Position numbers and translations under genes: made by a program. From assembly GCA_035571875.1 (NCBI GenBank), contig DATNBR010000030.1, positions 1 through 60,602 on the forward strand: a DNA stretch of 60,602 bases, given 5' to 3'. This document shows, piece after piece, positions 30,338-39,174 of this stretch; within the stretch, counting starts at the first letter, position 1; every line of letters begins with the position of its first letter. Origin of the DNA: Parafrigoribacterium_A sp035571875. Lineage in GTDB: Bacteria; Actinomycetota; Actinomycetes; Actinomycetales; Microbacteriaceae. Below the pieces are notes generated by a model. That model saw nothing but the letters and a program-made list of their open reading frames with translations. It was not told where the DNA came from and made no database searches.

Positions 30338-31123
30338 GTGCAGAAGCGGCAGGTTCCCCTCGGTCGAGGCATCCTCTACGGGGTCTATCAGAACCGGATC
30401 CGTCGCTGGCTGACCACGCAGGACCTTCCGAAGCACGTGGCGATGATCCTCGACGGCAACCGGCGCTGGGCCAGGCAGAACGCGCTCGCCACGACGGCTT
30501 ACGGCCATCGGGCCGGGGCCGCGAAGTTCCGCGAGTTCCTCGTTTGGTGCGACGATCTCGGCATCGCGGTGACGACGCTGTACCTGCTCTCGACCGACAA
30601 CCTCACGGGTCGCAAGTCCGAGGAGCTCGACCAGCTGTACGAGATCATCGCCGACCTCGCCGAGGAGCTCTCGCACTTTCGCAACTGGCGGGTGCAGCAC
30701 GTCGGCTCGACCGAGGGCCTGCCGCAGGCGCTCGTGGACGCACTCGTGGCGGCGGAGAAGCGCACGAAGTCGAACACCGGCATGCACATCAACCTCGCCG
30801 TTGGCTACGGTGGCCGATGGGAGATAGCGGATGCGATGCGCAGCATCGTGCGCACTCACGCGAGCGCGGGCGGTACGCTCGATGCGCTCGCCGAGATCCT
30901 CACCCCGGAACTCATCGGTGAGCACCTCTATACCGGTGGTCAGCCGGATCCCGACCTCGTCATCCGCACCTCTGGTGAGCAGCGACTCAGCGACTTCATG
31001 CTGTGGCAGAGCGCGCACAGTGAGTTCTACTTTGTCGAGGCGTTGGGGCCCGATCTGCGCGAGGTCGATTTTCTTCGCGCGCTGCGCGATTACGCCACCC
31101 GTCAGCGCCGCTACGGACAGTGA
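30338..31123 (+). CDS. uppS: Isoprenyl transferase (cis-prenyltransferase, UppS family)
   Basis: A 261-residue enzyme that adds isopentenyl units in cis. The catalytic aspartate lies in MILDGNRRWA, with NLAVGYGGRWEI and RTSGEQRLSDFMLWQ later in the chain. The N-terminus (GRGILYGVYQNRI) resembles the short-chain actinobacterial Z-prenyl synthases of the Rv1086 type, so it may make Z,E-farnesyl diphosphate rather than the C50/C55 carrier. A second UppS elsewhere in the genome would support that. It is a single gene followed by a terminator. Confidence 0.88.
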   Translation: MQKRQVPLGRGILYGVYQNRIRRWLTTQDLPKHVAMILDGNRRWARQNALATTAYGHRAGAAKFREFLVWCDDLGIAVTTLYLLSTDNLTGRKSEELDQLYEIIADLAEELSHFRNWRVQHVGSTEGLPQALVDALVAAEKRTKSNTGMHINLAVGYGGRWEIADAMRSIVRTHASAGGTLDALAEILTPELIGEHLYTGGQPDPDLVIRTSGEQRLSDFMLWQSAHSEFYFVEALGPDLREVDFLRALRDYATRQRRYGQ

Positions 31124-31130
31124 ACGACCC

Positions 31131-31155
31131 GCATGCCCCCGCGACGGGGGCGTGC
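31131..31155 (+). terminator. Intrinsic-type hairpin after the cis-prenyltransferase gene
   Basis: Arms GCATGCCCCCG (31131-31141) and CGGGGGCGTGC (31145-31155) pair over 11 bp with one G-U pair and a 3-base loop. There is no T run. Confidence 0.65.
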
Positions 31156-31187
31156 GAAGCCCCGATGACTGACACAATGGTGTCCTC

Positions 31188-32306
31188 ATGAAAAGCATCG
31201 AAGACTTCACCGCCGGTTTCGACGAGGAACCCGGTTACCTCGACTTCGCCTCGATCGGGCCGCTCGGCCGCGTGGTCGCCGAGGAGGAGCAGGCGCAGGT
31301 CGAGCTCTTGAGCCGCGCGCGGTTCGGCAGTCTCGGTAGCCTCCAGACGCAGGACGAGCGTGTGCGCGAGGCCGTCGCCGCAGTGACCGGCTTTCGCTCC
31401 GACCAGGTCTCGTTCCAGCCGAACACGAGCATGGGTCTCATGCACGCGATGTTTGGCATCACCGGCGGAGTGCTGCTCTCTCCCGCCGAGTTCCCGAGTC
31501 TCACCTTCGCCGCCGATCGCGCGTCGACGGCGCTCGGGGTGCTGGGCACGAAGTGGCTCGAGACCGACTACGGGCGTGTGACGCCCTCCGTCGTCAAGGA
31601 TCAGCTCGACTCGAGCGTCACGGCGGTCGCGGTAAGCCTCGTCGACTTTCGCACCGGGTACCTCGCCGACATCGACGGCATCCGTCAGGTGATCGGCGAT
31701 CGGCTCCTCATCGTCGACGCGATTCAGGGTTTCGGCGTCGTCGATGCGCCGTACCAGGTCGCGGATGTCGTGGTGTCCGGCGGCCAGAAATGGGTCAGGG
31801 CCGGCTGGGGAACCGGATTCCTCGCGCTCAGCGATCGGGCTGCAGACGCGCTCACGCCGGTGATGACCGGCTGGATGGCAGAGGACGACCTGCCGCTCGA
31901 CGAGATCCGCCCGGTCGGGCGGGGCGCGGCGGCCTTCCGCGTGAGCAACCCCAGCCCGATCGCGCAGGCCAGGCTTGCCGCCGCGCTCGAAGACATCAAC
32001 TCCGTCGGCGTCGCGGAGCTCAACCGCGCGGTCGCCGAGAAGGTCAGCCGGATGATCGACCTCGCCGACGAGTTCGGCATCCCGATCACCTCCTCCCGCG
32101 CGCAGAACGAGCGCGCCGGAATCGTCATCGTGGAGCCACCGGCCGATCAGCTGACGGTGCTGACGGCATCCCTGCACAATCACGGCGTCACCGCGACGAC
32201 GCGGCAGGGGAGCGTGCGGCTGAGCGCGCACGCGACGACGAACGACGAGACCTTCGACATGCTGCGGTCGAGCTTCATGAGCTTCGCCAGCGCGATCGGC
32301 GCGTGA
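31188..32306 (+). CDS. Class V aminotransferase family PLP enzyme
   Basis: A 372-residue fold-type I enzyme related to cysteine desulfurases and isopenicillin N epimerases. The likely PLP lysine is in SGGQKWVRAGWGTGF, with LIVDAIQGFGVVD carrying the cofactor-binding aspartate. No conserved cysteine of the SufS/IscS type is seen in the C-terminal part, so sulfur transfer is doubtful. Neighbours give no hint at the substrate. Confidence 0.82.
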   Translation: MKSIEDFTAGFDEEPGYLDFASIGPLGRVVAEEEQAQVELLSRARFGSLGSLQTQDERVREAVAAVTGFRSDQVSFQPNTSMGLMHAMFGITGGVLLSPAEFPSLTFAADRASTALGVLGTKWLETDYGRVTPSVVKDQLDSSVTAVAVSLVDFRTGYLADIDGIRQVIGDRLLIVDAIQGFGVVDAPYQVADVVVSGGQKWVRAGWGTGFLALSDRAADALTPVMTGWMAEDDLPLDEIRPVGRGAAAFRVSNPSPIAQARLAAALEDINSVGVAELNRAVAEKVSRMIDLADEFGIPITSSRAQNERAGIVIVEPPADQLTVLTASLHNHGVTATTRQGSVRLSAHATTNDETFDMLRSSFMSFASAIGA

Positions 32307-32316
32307 CATCCGGGTG

Positions 32317-32342
32317 ACGAAACGCCGCAGTTGGCGTGTCGT
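32317..32342 (+). terminator. Hairpin downstream of the class V aminotransferase gene
   Basis: ACGAAACGCC and GGCGTGTCGT pair at nine of ten positions around the loop GCAGTT. No T run follows. The rest of the 181-bp gap up to the PhoH gene shows nothing I can name. Confidence 0.45.
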
Positions 32343-32487
32343 GACTGGCGGTGCGCCCGAGGCGACATAGCGTCTGAGTCATCGGGCATGGCGCCCGGTC
32401 CGGACGGCCACGTAAGTTCGTCTCGGTGGGGTTACTGGCCGTTCGTGCGACTGGAACCGAGCGCGGCGCGCTCGGGGAGGAGTGCAG

Positions 32488-33858
32488 ATGGCCCCCGTGG
32501 AGAACACCAGAGAAAACACTCGACGGAAGGCCGGTCCGGCCTCCTCGACGGCTTCCTCAGCGAGGCAGGCGGAGCGCACCTACGTGCTCGACACCTCCGT
32601 GTTGCTGTCGGACCCGAAGGCGATGTTCCGCTTCGACGAGCACGCGGTTGTGCTGCCCGTCATCGTCGTCACCGAGCTCGAGAGCAAGCGCAACGATCCC
32701 GAGATCGGCTACTTCGCCCGCCAGGCGCTCCGCAATCTCGATGAGCTGCGCGTGCAGCACGAGAGGCTCGACTTCCCCATAGCGGTGGGCCAAGGCGGCT
32801 CGCTGCGGGTCGAGCTCAACCACTCCAACCTCTCTGTGCTTCCCTCCGGCCTGCAGCTGGGCGACAACGACTCGCGCATCCTCGCTGTGGCACTCAACCT
32901 GTCGAACGATGGCCTGGATGTCGTGGTCGTCTCCAAAGACCTGCCGCTGCGAGTCAAGGCGGCATCCATCGGCCTGGCCGCCGAGGAGTATCGCGCCGAG
33001 CTTGCCGTCGACTCCGGGTGGACTGGAATGGCCGAGATCGATCTCAGTTCGGAGCAGATGACAGAGCTCTACGACAGTGGGCATCTCTCCTCGCGGCTGG
33101 TCGGAGACATGCCCGTCAACACGGGGCTCGTCATCCACTCCGATCGCGGCTCTGCGCTCGGTCGGGTGACCGAGCGCGGTCGACTCGATGTCGTGCGCGG
33201 CGACCGTGAGGTCTTCGGCCTGCACGGGCGTTCCGCAGAGCAGCGACTCGCGATCGACCTGCTGCTCGACCCCGAGATCGGCATCGTCTCGCTCGGCGGG
33301 CGAGCAGGAACAGGCAAATCCGCGCTGGCGCTGTGCGCCGGTCTCGAGGCGGTTCTGGAGAAGCAGCAGCACCGCAAGATCATGGTGTTCCGACCGCTGT
33401 ACGCGGTGGGCGGTCAGGAACTGGGCTTCCTGCCCGGCGACTCGGCCGAGAAGATGAACCCGTGGGCGCAGGCGGTCTTTGACACGCTCGGTTCCGTCGT
33501 CTCGCAGAATGTGCTCGACGAGGTGCTTGAGCGAGGACTGCTCGAGGTGCTGCCGCTCACTCACATCCGTGGTCGCTCGCTGCACGACGCGTTCGTGATC
33601 GTCGACGAGGCGCAGTCGCTGGAGCGCAACGTGCTGCTCACGGTGCTGAGCCGCATCGGTCAGAACTCCCGCGTCGTGCTCACCCACGACGTCGCTCAGC
33701 GAGACAACCTGCGAGTGGGCCGTCACGACGGTGTCGCCTCGGTCATCGAGACGCTCAAGGGGCACTCGCTCTTCGGCCACGTCACCCTCACGAGGTCGGA
33801 GCGCAGTGCTATCGCCGCCCTGGTCACGGAGATGCTGGAGTCCAATGAAATGGCGTGA
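32488..33858 (+). CDS. PhoH family protein with N-terminal PIN domain (PhoH2)
   Basis: A 456-residue fusion. The PIN nuclease domain (about residues 30-165) starts YVLDTSVLLSDP and keeps acidic residues in VVTELESKR and LGDNDSRIL. The C-terminal PhoH ATPase has Walker A GRAGTGKS (about residues 271-278) and Walker B AFVIVDEAQ. Mycobacterial PhoH2 unwinds and cleaves RNA. GGGGAGGAG ends five bases before the ATG at 32488, which fixes the start. No PhoAT-type antitoxin ORF is recognisable upstream. Confidence 0.92.
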   Translation: MAPVENTRENTRRKAGPASSTASSARQAERTYVLDTSVLLSDPKAMFRFDEHAVVLPVIVVTELESKRNDPEIGYFARQALRNLDELRVQHERLDFPIAVGQGGSLRVELNHSNLSVLPSGLQLGDNDSRILAVALNLSNDGLDVVVVSKDLPLRVKAASIGLAAEEYRAELAVDSGWTGMAEIDLSSEQMTELYDSGHLSSRLVGDMPVNTGLVIHSDRGSALGRVTERGRLDVVRGDREVFGLHGRSAEQRLAIDLLLDPEIGIVSLGGRAGTGKSALALCAGLEAVLEKQQHRKIMVFRPLYAVGGQELGFLPGDSAEKMNPWAQAVFDTLGSVVSQNVLDEVLERGLLEVLPLTHIRGRSLHDAFVIVDEAQSLERNVLLTVLSRIGQNSRVVLTHDVAQRDNLRVGRHDGVASVIETLKGHSLFGHVTLTRSERSAIAALVTEMLESNEMA

Positions 33859-33927
33859 TTGTTGCTCGTTTTCGTAACAAATCCGCGACAGGAAGGCAAT
33901 GAGGCGGAACCTCACCGGGGGACAACG

Positions 33928-33933
33928 TAGGGT
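33928..33933 (+). promoter_or_regulatory. -10 box of the DUF6199-like gene (leaderless)
   Basis: TAGGGT ends 7 bp before the GTG at 33940. Confidence 0.45.
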
Positions 33934-33939
33934 CGAAAG

Positions 33940-34713
33940 GTGAATCCTCTCCTTCTCGTCATCGCGGGCCTTGCGATCCTGACGATCTGGGGATTCATCT
34001 CTCCTCGCGGCCAATGGCGGGTCCTCGCGGCCTGGAGCAGGCGCGAGCCATACGCCGATGAACCCGGTCCCGGCCTCGTCGCGATTCAGCGAGTGATCGC
34101 GGGCGTCGGCATCGTCGTGCTGGCCACCGCGGGTTGGTCGATGTACAGCGCGTACCTCGACAGCCTGCCCAAGGCTCCGCCGCCGCCCGGCCCGGTGGAA
34201 CAGATGTGGGGTTCCCCAGCGCCCAAGGTCGTCAACCGGGTCTTCACGCCGCTCGAGACGCCGCCCGTCGGGCTCGTGAAAGAGAAGGTGCTCGGCTACC
34301 AGGTCGTCAACGGCAACTCGCGCGACCCGCAGTACCTGTTCAGCCTCGACCACTTCGCCGTCAAGGGTGCGACGGAGGGGATCGGCTATCTGGGGCACCC
34401 GCCGCAGGCAGGCCTCGTGGCCCTCGACACCGCGGACCTTGTGATCGAGGTGCGAGGCGACAGCGCCTGCATCCCGCACAAGGTCGTGATCAACGAGGAT
34501 GATGATGTCGTCAAGGTGGCCGTCTACTACGGCCAGCCAAACCCCTCAGACGGCTCCAACGCCGTCAACCTAGCGAAGTGCGAGACCAAGCCCGCGGCCG
34601 ACAAGGCGACCTCGGTTCTCGTGCCGATCGATCTCGCGACGGCGCTCGGCGATCGCAAGGTGGTCACCTTCGACGGCGGCAAGAAGATCCCCGTCGTCCC
34701 CCTGAAGGAATAG
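33940..34713 (+). CDS. Membrane-anchored protein with DUF6199-like N-terminus
   Basis: A 257-residue protein. Two membrane helices (about residues 2-18 and 45-65) flank the segment SPRGQWRVLAAWSRREPYADEP, which resembles DUF6199. A Pro-rich spacer (KAPPPPGPVE) leads to an extracytoplasmic domain of about 170 residues with two cysteines (SACIPHK and AKCETKP) that could form a disulfide. It converges on fumC with a 17-bp gap. The function is unknown. Confidence 0.75.
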   Translation: MNPLLLVIAGLAILTIWGFISPRGQWRVLAAWSRREPYADEPGPGLVAIQRVIAGVGIVVLATAGWSMYSAYLDSLPKAPPPPGPVEQMWGSPAPKVVNRVFTPLETPPVGLVKEKVLGYQVVNGNSRDPQYLFSLDHFAVKGATEGIGYLGHPPQAGLVALDTADLVIEVRGDSACIPHKVVINEDDDVVKVAVYYGQPNPSDGSNAVNLAKCETKPAADKATSVLVPIDLATALGDRKVVTFDGGKKIPVVPLKE

Positions 34714-34730
34714 CGCCGAAACGCGCGCCG

Positions 34731-36152
34731 TCAGGACTCGCTCGGGTGCGTCATCGAGAGCACGTCGAGCGCGCTGTCGAGCTGCTCGAGTGTCAGCTCG
34801 CCACGTTCGACGAAGCCGAGGTCGATGACCGAGTCCCGCACCGTAATGCTCTTGGCCACGGCGTTCTTGACCACCTTGGCCGCCGCCTCGTAGCCGATAA
34901 CGCGGTTGAGCGGGGTGACGATCGACGGCGACGACTCGGCGAGGGCGCGCGCGCGCTCGACGTTCGCCTGCAGTCCATCAATGGTCTTGTCGGCGAGCAG
35001 CCGGCTCGAGTTGCTGAGCAGTCTGATCGATTCGAGCAGCGCCGTTCCCATCACGGGTATCGCCACATTGAGTTCGAATGCTCCGGATGCGCCTGCCCAG
35101 GCGATGGTCGCATCGTTGCCGATGACCCGCGCGCACACCATGAGCACGGCCTCCGGAATGACCGGGTTCACCTTGCCCGGCATGATCGAGGAACCCGGCT
35201 GCAGGTCGGGGATGTGCAGTTCGGCCAGTCCCGCGTTCGGACCGGATCCCATCCAGCGGAGGTCGTTGCAGATCTTGGTGAGGCTCACCGCGATGACCCG
35301 CAGGGCACCGGATGCCTCAACGAGGCCGTCGCGCGCGCCCTGCGCCTCGAAGTGGTTCTCCGCCTCGGTGATGGGCAGGCCGCTGTCGCTCGCGAGGAGC
35401 GCAATGACCTTCTGCGGGAACCCCTTGGGCGTGTTGATGCCCGTTCCCGTCGCGGTGCCGCCGAGGGGGACCTCCGCAACGTGCGGCAGCGCGGATTTCA
35501 CCCTCTCGATACCGAGTCTGATCTGCCTCGCGTAGCCGCTGAACTCCTGGCCAAGGGTGACGGGCGTGGCATCCATGAGGTGCGTGCGACCCGCCTTGAC
35601 CGCGGTCTTCCACAGCTCAGCCTTGACCTCGAGGGAGGCGGCCAGATGGTCGAGGGCGGGGATGAGGTCATGCAGCAGGGCGCCCGTGGCGGCCAGGTGA
35701 ACGGAGGTGGGGAACACGTCGTTCGAGGACTGCGAGGCGTTCACGTGATCGTTCGGGTGCACGGGCTGGCCCGCGATCTCGCTCGCGAGCGTGGCGAGCA
35801 CCTCGTTCATATTCATGTTCGACGAGGTACCGCTGCCGGTCTGGTACGTGTCGATCGGGAACTGATCGTGGTGACCACCCGCGATGAGCTGATCCGCTGC
35901 ACTGACCACCGCATCCACGGTCTTCTGGTCGAGGATGCCGAGCTCACCGTTCACGACGGCTGCCGCGCGCTTGATGCGGGCGAGCGCCACGATCTGTGCG
36001 GACTCGAGTCCCGAGCCCGAGATCGGGAAGTTCTCGACCGCGCGCTGGGTCTGGGCGCCGTAGAGGGCCGAGGCCGGAACGCGCACCTCGCCCATGGTGT
36101 CGTGCTCGATGCGGTACTCGGCGGCGTTCGTCTCGGTCACTTCTCTCGGCAT
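34731..36152 (-). CDS. fumC: Class II fumarate hydratase
   Basis: A 473-residue fumarase that hydrates fumarate to malate in the TCA cycle. The superfamily signature GSSIMPGKVNP carries the catalytic serine loop, and TGSGTSSNMNMNEVLA and AGRTHLMDATP are the other two conserved regions. The ATG at 36152 gives the usual length; more upstream frame is antisense to the next gene. It is the last gene of a possible minus-strand run that starts at xseA and includes carbonic anhydrase. Confidence 0.95.
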   Translation of the reverse strand: MPREVTETNAAEYRIEHDTMGEVRVPASALYGAQTQRAVENFPISGSGLESAQIVALARIKRAAAVVNGELGILDQKTVDAVVSAADQLIAGGHHDQFPIDTYQTGSGTSSNMNMNEVLATLASEIAGQPVHPNDHVNASQSSNDVFPTSVHLAATGALLHDLIPALDHLAASLEVKAELWKTAVKAGRTHLMDATPVTLGQEFSGYARQIRLGIERVKSALPHVAEVPLGGTATGTGINTPKGFPQKVIALLASDSGLPITEAENHFEAQGARDGLVEASGALRVIAVSLTKICNDLRWMGSGPNAGLAELHIPDLQPGSSIMPGKVNPVIPEAVLMVCARVIGNDATIAWAGASGAFELNVAIPVMGTALLESIRLLSNSSRLLADKTIDGLQANVERARALAESSPSIVTPLNRVIGYEAAAKVVKNAVAKSITVRDSVIDLGFVERGELTLEQLDSALDVLSMTHPSES

Positions 36153-36195
36153 CCTTGCTGTCTCGTGTGGCTGGTCCTGTGTGGTGCTGCGGGCG

Positions 36196-36852
36196 TCAGA
36201 TCTTGCCGACGACGGTTTCCCTGATGGCGCGGCCCTCCGCGAGCCTGTAGCTCGCGCCCACGATAGCCAGCGTACCTGCGGCGACGGCTTCGCTGATGAT
36301 CTCGGAGCGCTCGAGCAGTTGGCCGATCGTGTTCTCGAGGTGCTGACGGCCGACCTCGGCCGCATCCGGTTCGGCCTCGTCCTCGTGCTTGTGGTGCACG
36401 GTGCGAACGGCGGGCACGATCTGCTCGACGAGGGAGTTGATGTGCGGCGGCAGCGGAGCGGCGCCCGGGAGCTCGGAATCGATCGCGGCCCGCACTGCGC
36501 CACAGCCCTCGTGCCGAAGCACGATCAACAGCGGCACCTTGAGGAGCGCCACCCCGTATTCGATCGAGCCGAGTGCGGACTCGCTGACGACGTGACCCGC
36601 GTTGCGCACGACGAACAGGTCGCCGATGCCCTTATCGAAGATGATCTCGGCGGTGACGCGCGAATCGCTGCAGCCGAAGAGAACGGCGTGCGGCTCCTGC
36701 AGGGTGAGCAACTCGGCCCTTCGCTCGGAATCCTGGCGCGGATGGCGCGGAGCTCCCATGATGAACCGCTCGTTGCCGCGGGTCATCTCTTCCCACGCGG
36801 CCGCGGGGGTGAGGGGTGCTTCGGTGCCGGTTCCGTCCATGTGCGTATCCAT
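36196..36852 (-). CDS. Beta-class carbonic anhydrase
   Basis: A protein of about 218 residues that interconverts CO2 and bicarbonate. The zinc ligands are visible in FGCSDSRV (Cys, with the Asp-Arg dyad) and RHEGCGAV (His and Cys). ATG 36852 is chosen because AGAGAAGAG precedes it; ATG 36876 would overlap the DUF4245 gene and has no ribosome binding site. The central acidic-His insert HHKHEDEAEPD is unusual but lies in a loop region of the family. Confidence 0.92.
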   Translation of the reverse strand: MDTHMDGTGTEAPLTPAAAWEEMTRGNERFIMGAPRHPRQDSERRAELLTLQEPHAVLFGCSDSRVTAEIIFDKGIGDLFVVRNAGHVVSESALGSIEYGVALLKVPLLIVLRHEGCGAVRAAIDSELPGAAPLPPHINSLVEQIVPAVRTVHHKHEDEAEPDAAEVGRQHLENTIGQLLERSEIISEAVAAGTLAIVGASYRLAEGRAIRETVVGKI

Positions 36853-36859
36853 CTCTTCT

Positions 36860-37537
36860 CTAGTGTTTGGCGTCATTCTTGAGCTGTGCGGCGAGTGCCC
36901 CCGCTAGGGTGTGGAACTCGGAATCCTTGGCGGAGCCGTGCAACACGTAGGTGCTGTCGCCCCGGGTAGTCGTCATCGAGAACGCGTAGTCGTCGGCCTC
37001 GTTGCCCGCGCGTGCGCTCGCGGAAGGGCGGTCATACGTCGTCCATTCGATGCCGTCGATGGTCTCTTCACCGGTCGACCTGGCGCCGCCGAGCTGGTTC
37101 GAGATCCAGCTGGGGTTCGCCTTCACCCCCTGTACGAGACCGATGTACTGCGGAGTGGGGGTGATGAACCCGATCGTCCAGCTCAGTACTCCGTCGGAGC
37201 CCTTGCGCAGGCGCGCGGAGTTCGCGCTCCAACCCGCAGGCAGCGTCGGGCTCGCGAGGGTCTCGGAGACCGTGGGCTGGGCGTCGGCCGCGACCTTCTG
37301 GTAGTCGACACGCGGCGAGGAATCCGTGGATGGCCGCACGACCACGAGCACGAGGAACAGCACGATCGCTAGCGAGGCGGCGAGCGCGAGCACGAGATTG
37401 AAGAGCGTCTGGTTCGCGCGGTGCCTGCGCGAGTTCTCTGCCTTGCGCGCGGCCGTCTCCTCCGGCGTCTCTGGGCGGCCGAGTTCGGCGACGATGCGCT
37501 GCTTGCTGGGCTGGGGGCTCTGGGGGGAGGCGTTCAT
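36860..37537 (-). CDS. DUF4245 family membrane-anchored protein
   Basis: A 225-residue protein with a cytoplasmic N-terminus of about 45 residues, one membrane helix (about residues 46-68, FNLVLALAASLAIVLFLVLVVV) and an extracytoplasmic domain with conserved SWTIGFITPTPQYIGLVQ. The family is found in actinobacteria between the xse genes and fumC or glpX; its function is unknown. It lies 10 bp after xseB on the same strand. Confidence 0.87.
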   Translation of the reverse strand: MNASPQSPQPSKQRIVAELGRPETPEETAARKAENSRRHRANQTLFNLVLALAASLAIVLFLVLVVVRPSTDSSPRVDYQKVAADAQPTVSETLASPTLPAGWSANSARLRKGSDGVLSWTIGFITPTPQYIGLVQGVKANPSWISNQLGGARSTGEETIDGIEWTTYDRPSASARAGNEADDYAFSMTTTRGDSTYVLHGSAKDSEFHTLAGALAAQLKNDAKH

Positions 37538-37547
37538 TCTGCTCGGG

Positions 37548-37811
37548 CTAGTCGTCCGCGCCTGCGGTGCCAGCGGTGTTGCCGGATGCACTGCGCGCGG
37601 CGTCGAGTCGCGCGCGAGCCCCGACGAGCCATTCCTCACAGCGCTGGGCGAGTGCTTCGCCGCGCTCCCAGAGCGCCAGCGACTGTTCGAGCGTGGAGGA
37701 GCCCTGCTCCAATTCGCCCACGACGCGCACGAGCTCGTCGCGCGCCTGCTCGTAGCTCAGTGCTGCGACGTCTGAGTTGCTGGGTTCGGGGGAGTCTGCC
37801 ACGACCCCCAT
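37548..37811 (-). CDS. xseB: Exodeoxyribonuclease VII small subunit
   Basis: An 87-residue protein with the XseB coiled-coil pattern LSYEQARDELVRVVGELEQG and SLALWERGEALAQRCEEWL. With XseA it forms a nuclease that cuts single-stranded DNA. The ATG at 37811 is two bases after the xseA stop. The C-terminal Ala/Gly-rich tail is not conserved. Confidence 0.93.
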   Translation of the reverse strand: MGVVADSPEPSNSDVAALSYEQARDELVRVVGELEQGSSTLEQSLALWERGEALAQRCEEWLVGARARLDAARSASGNTAGTAGADD

Positions 37812-37812
37812 T

Positions 37813-39051
37813 CTATCGAGCCGCGATTCGGTCGCCCTGATCCGGGTCGACGGTGGTGGAAACCTTGCCGTCGGCGAGGGTGAGGAGGAGCGGGGTGCCC
37901 GGTGCGGCATCCCGCTGGCTTCTCAGCACCGAGCCGTTCGGAAGCTGCGCGATGGAGTAACCGCGATCAAGAGTGCGCTGCGGTGAGAGCGCCCGCAACT
38001 GGGAGCGCAGGTCGACGATAACGCGGTGCGACCGCTCAAGGGTCAGCTCGATGAGTTCAGAGCCGCGGCCGACATAGCGCGAGAGTTCTTCGGCACGCGA
38101 GTCGACAAGCCACGCGGAACTCGCCAGCACGGGACGCGTGCGCAACTGCTCGAGCCTGTCGACCTCGTGCGAGACGAGAGAGGTGATCCTGCGGCGCATC
38201 ACGGCCTTGGCCTGCTGCGTGCGATCGAGTTCTTCGGCAACGTCGGGCACCACGCGCTTCGCAGCGTCAGTGGGAGTAGAGGCGCGCAGGTCGGCGACGT
38301 CGTCGAGCAGCGGGCGGTCTGCCTCGTGGCCGATCGCGCTGATGATGGGCGTGACGCACGCGGCGGCGGTGCGCACGAGCGATTCGTCGCTGAAGACGAG
38401 CAGGTTCTGAAAGTCGCCACCGCCGCGGGCGACGATGATGACGTCGACCTCGGGGTCCGCGTCGAGCCGCAGCAGGGCCGCCGTGACCTCGGAGGCGGCG
38501 CGCTCGCCCTGCACCGCCGCATGGGCCACACGGAATTGCACCGCGGGCCAGCGCAACTGGGCGTTGCGCAGCACGTCTTTCTCGGCATCCGAATCTTTGC
38601 CGGTGACGAGGCCGATGCAGGCGGGCAGGAACGGCAACGGCTTCTTGCGCGATGCGTCGAAGAGTCCCTCGGCACGCAGCGTCTGCCGCAGTCGCTCGAG
38701 TCGCTCGAGCAGGTCGCCGAGCCCGACGTGGCGCATCTCGAACACCTGCATGGTGAGGGTGCCGCCCTTGACCCAGTAGTTGGGTTTCACGAGCGCGACG
38801 ACGCGATCGCCCTGCTTGAGGTCGTCTGGCAGCTTGGCTCGGACCGATGACCAGACCGTGAATCCCACGGTCGCATCCGCGCTGAGATCCTTCAGCTTTC
38901 CGTAGACGTTTCCGCCCGAGACACCCCACTGGGTGATCTCGCCCTCGACCCAGACGCTGCCGAGCCGGTCGATCCATCCCTTGATCTTCTGGGAGAGCAG
39001 GGCGACGGGCCAGGGGGCATCGACGGTGGAAGGTGCATCGACGATCGTCAT
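37813..39051 (-). CDS. xseA: Exodeoxyribonuclease VII large subunit
   Basis: A 412-residue nuclease subunit. The N-terminal OB-fold has GWIDRLGSVWVEGEITQW, and the catalytic core has CIGLVTGKDSDAEKDVL, DVIIVARGGGDFQNLLVF and ISAIGHEADRPLLDDVAD. The C-terminal part is coiled coil and ends with LDRGYSIAQLPNG. The ATG at 39051 with TAGCCT 8 bp upstream indicates a leaderless start; a longer open frame runs antisense to ispH and is rejected. It is divergent from ispH. Confidence 0.95.
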   Translation of the reverse strand: MTIVDAPSTVDAPWPVALLSQKIKGWIDRLGSVWVEGEITQWGVSGGNVYGKLKDLSADATVGFTVWSSVRAKLPDDLKQGDRVVALVKPNYWVKGGTLTMQVFEMRHVGLGDLLERLERLRQTLRAEGLFDASRKKPLPFLPACIGLVTGKDSDAEKDVLRNAQLRWPAVQFRVAHAAVQGERAASEVTAALLRLDADPEVDVIIVARGGGDFQNLLVFSDESLVRTAAACVTPIISAIGHEADRPLLDDVADLRASTPTDAAKRVVPDVAEELDRTQQAKAVMRRRITSLVSHEVDRLEQLRTRPVLASSAWLVDSRAEELSRYVGRGSELIELTLERSHRVIVDLRSQLRALSPQRTLDRGYSIAQLPNGSVLRSQRDAAPGTPLLLTLADGKVSTTVDPDQGDRIAAR

Positions 39052-39058
39052 GTCATTC

Positions 39059-39064
39059 AGGCTA
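39059..39064 (-). promoter_or_regulatory. -10 box of xseA (leaderless)
   Basis: TAGCCT on the minus strand ends 8 bp before the ATG at 39051. Confidence 0.45.
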
Positions 39065-39162
39065 CGGGATGGCGCGGACAGCGACGCCGACGGGCGGCCA
39101 GCGGATGCGCGGAGGCGCCTGTGGAGGAGGCGGAGTCCCAGCCTGCCCACGACTCGCCCTCG

Positions 39163-39168
39163 TAGACT
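39163..39168 (+). promoter_or_regulatory. -10 box of ispH (leaderless)
   Basis: TAGACT ends 7 bp before the GTG at 39175. Confidence 0.5.
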
Positions 39169-39174
39169 GGCGGG

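Noticed and set aside
32488..33858. PIN-PhoH2 considered as part of a toxin-antitoxin pair
   Set aside because: No small upstream antitoxin gene with a plausible start could be seen in the 181-bp gap; only the fused protein itself is present.
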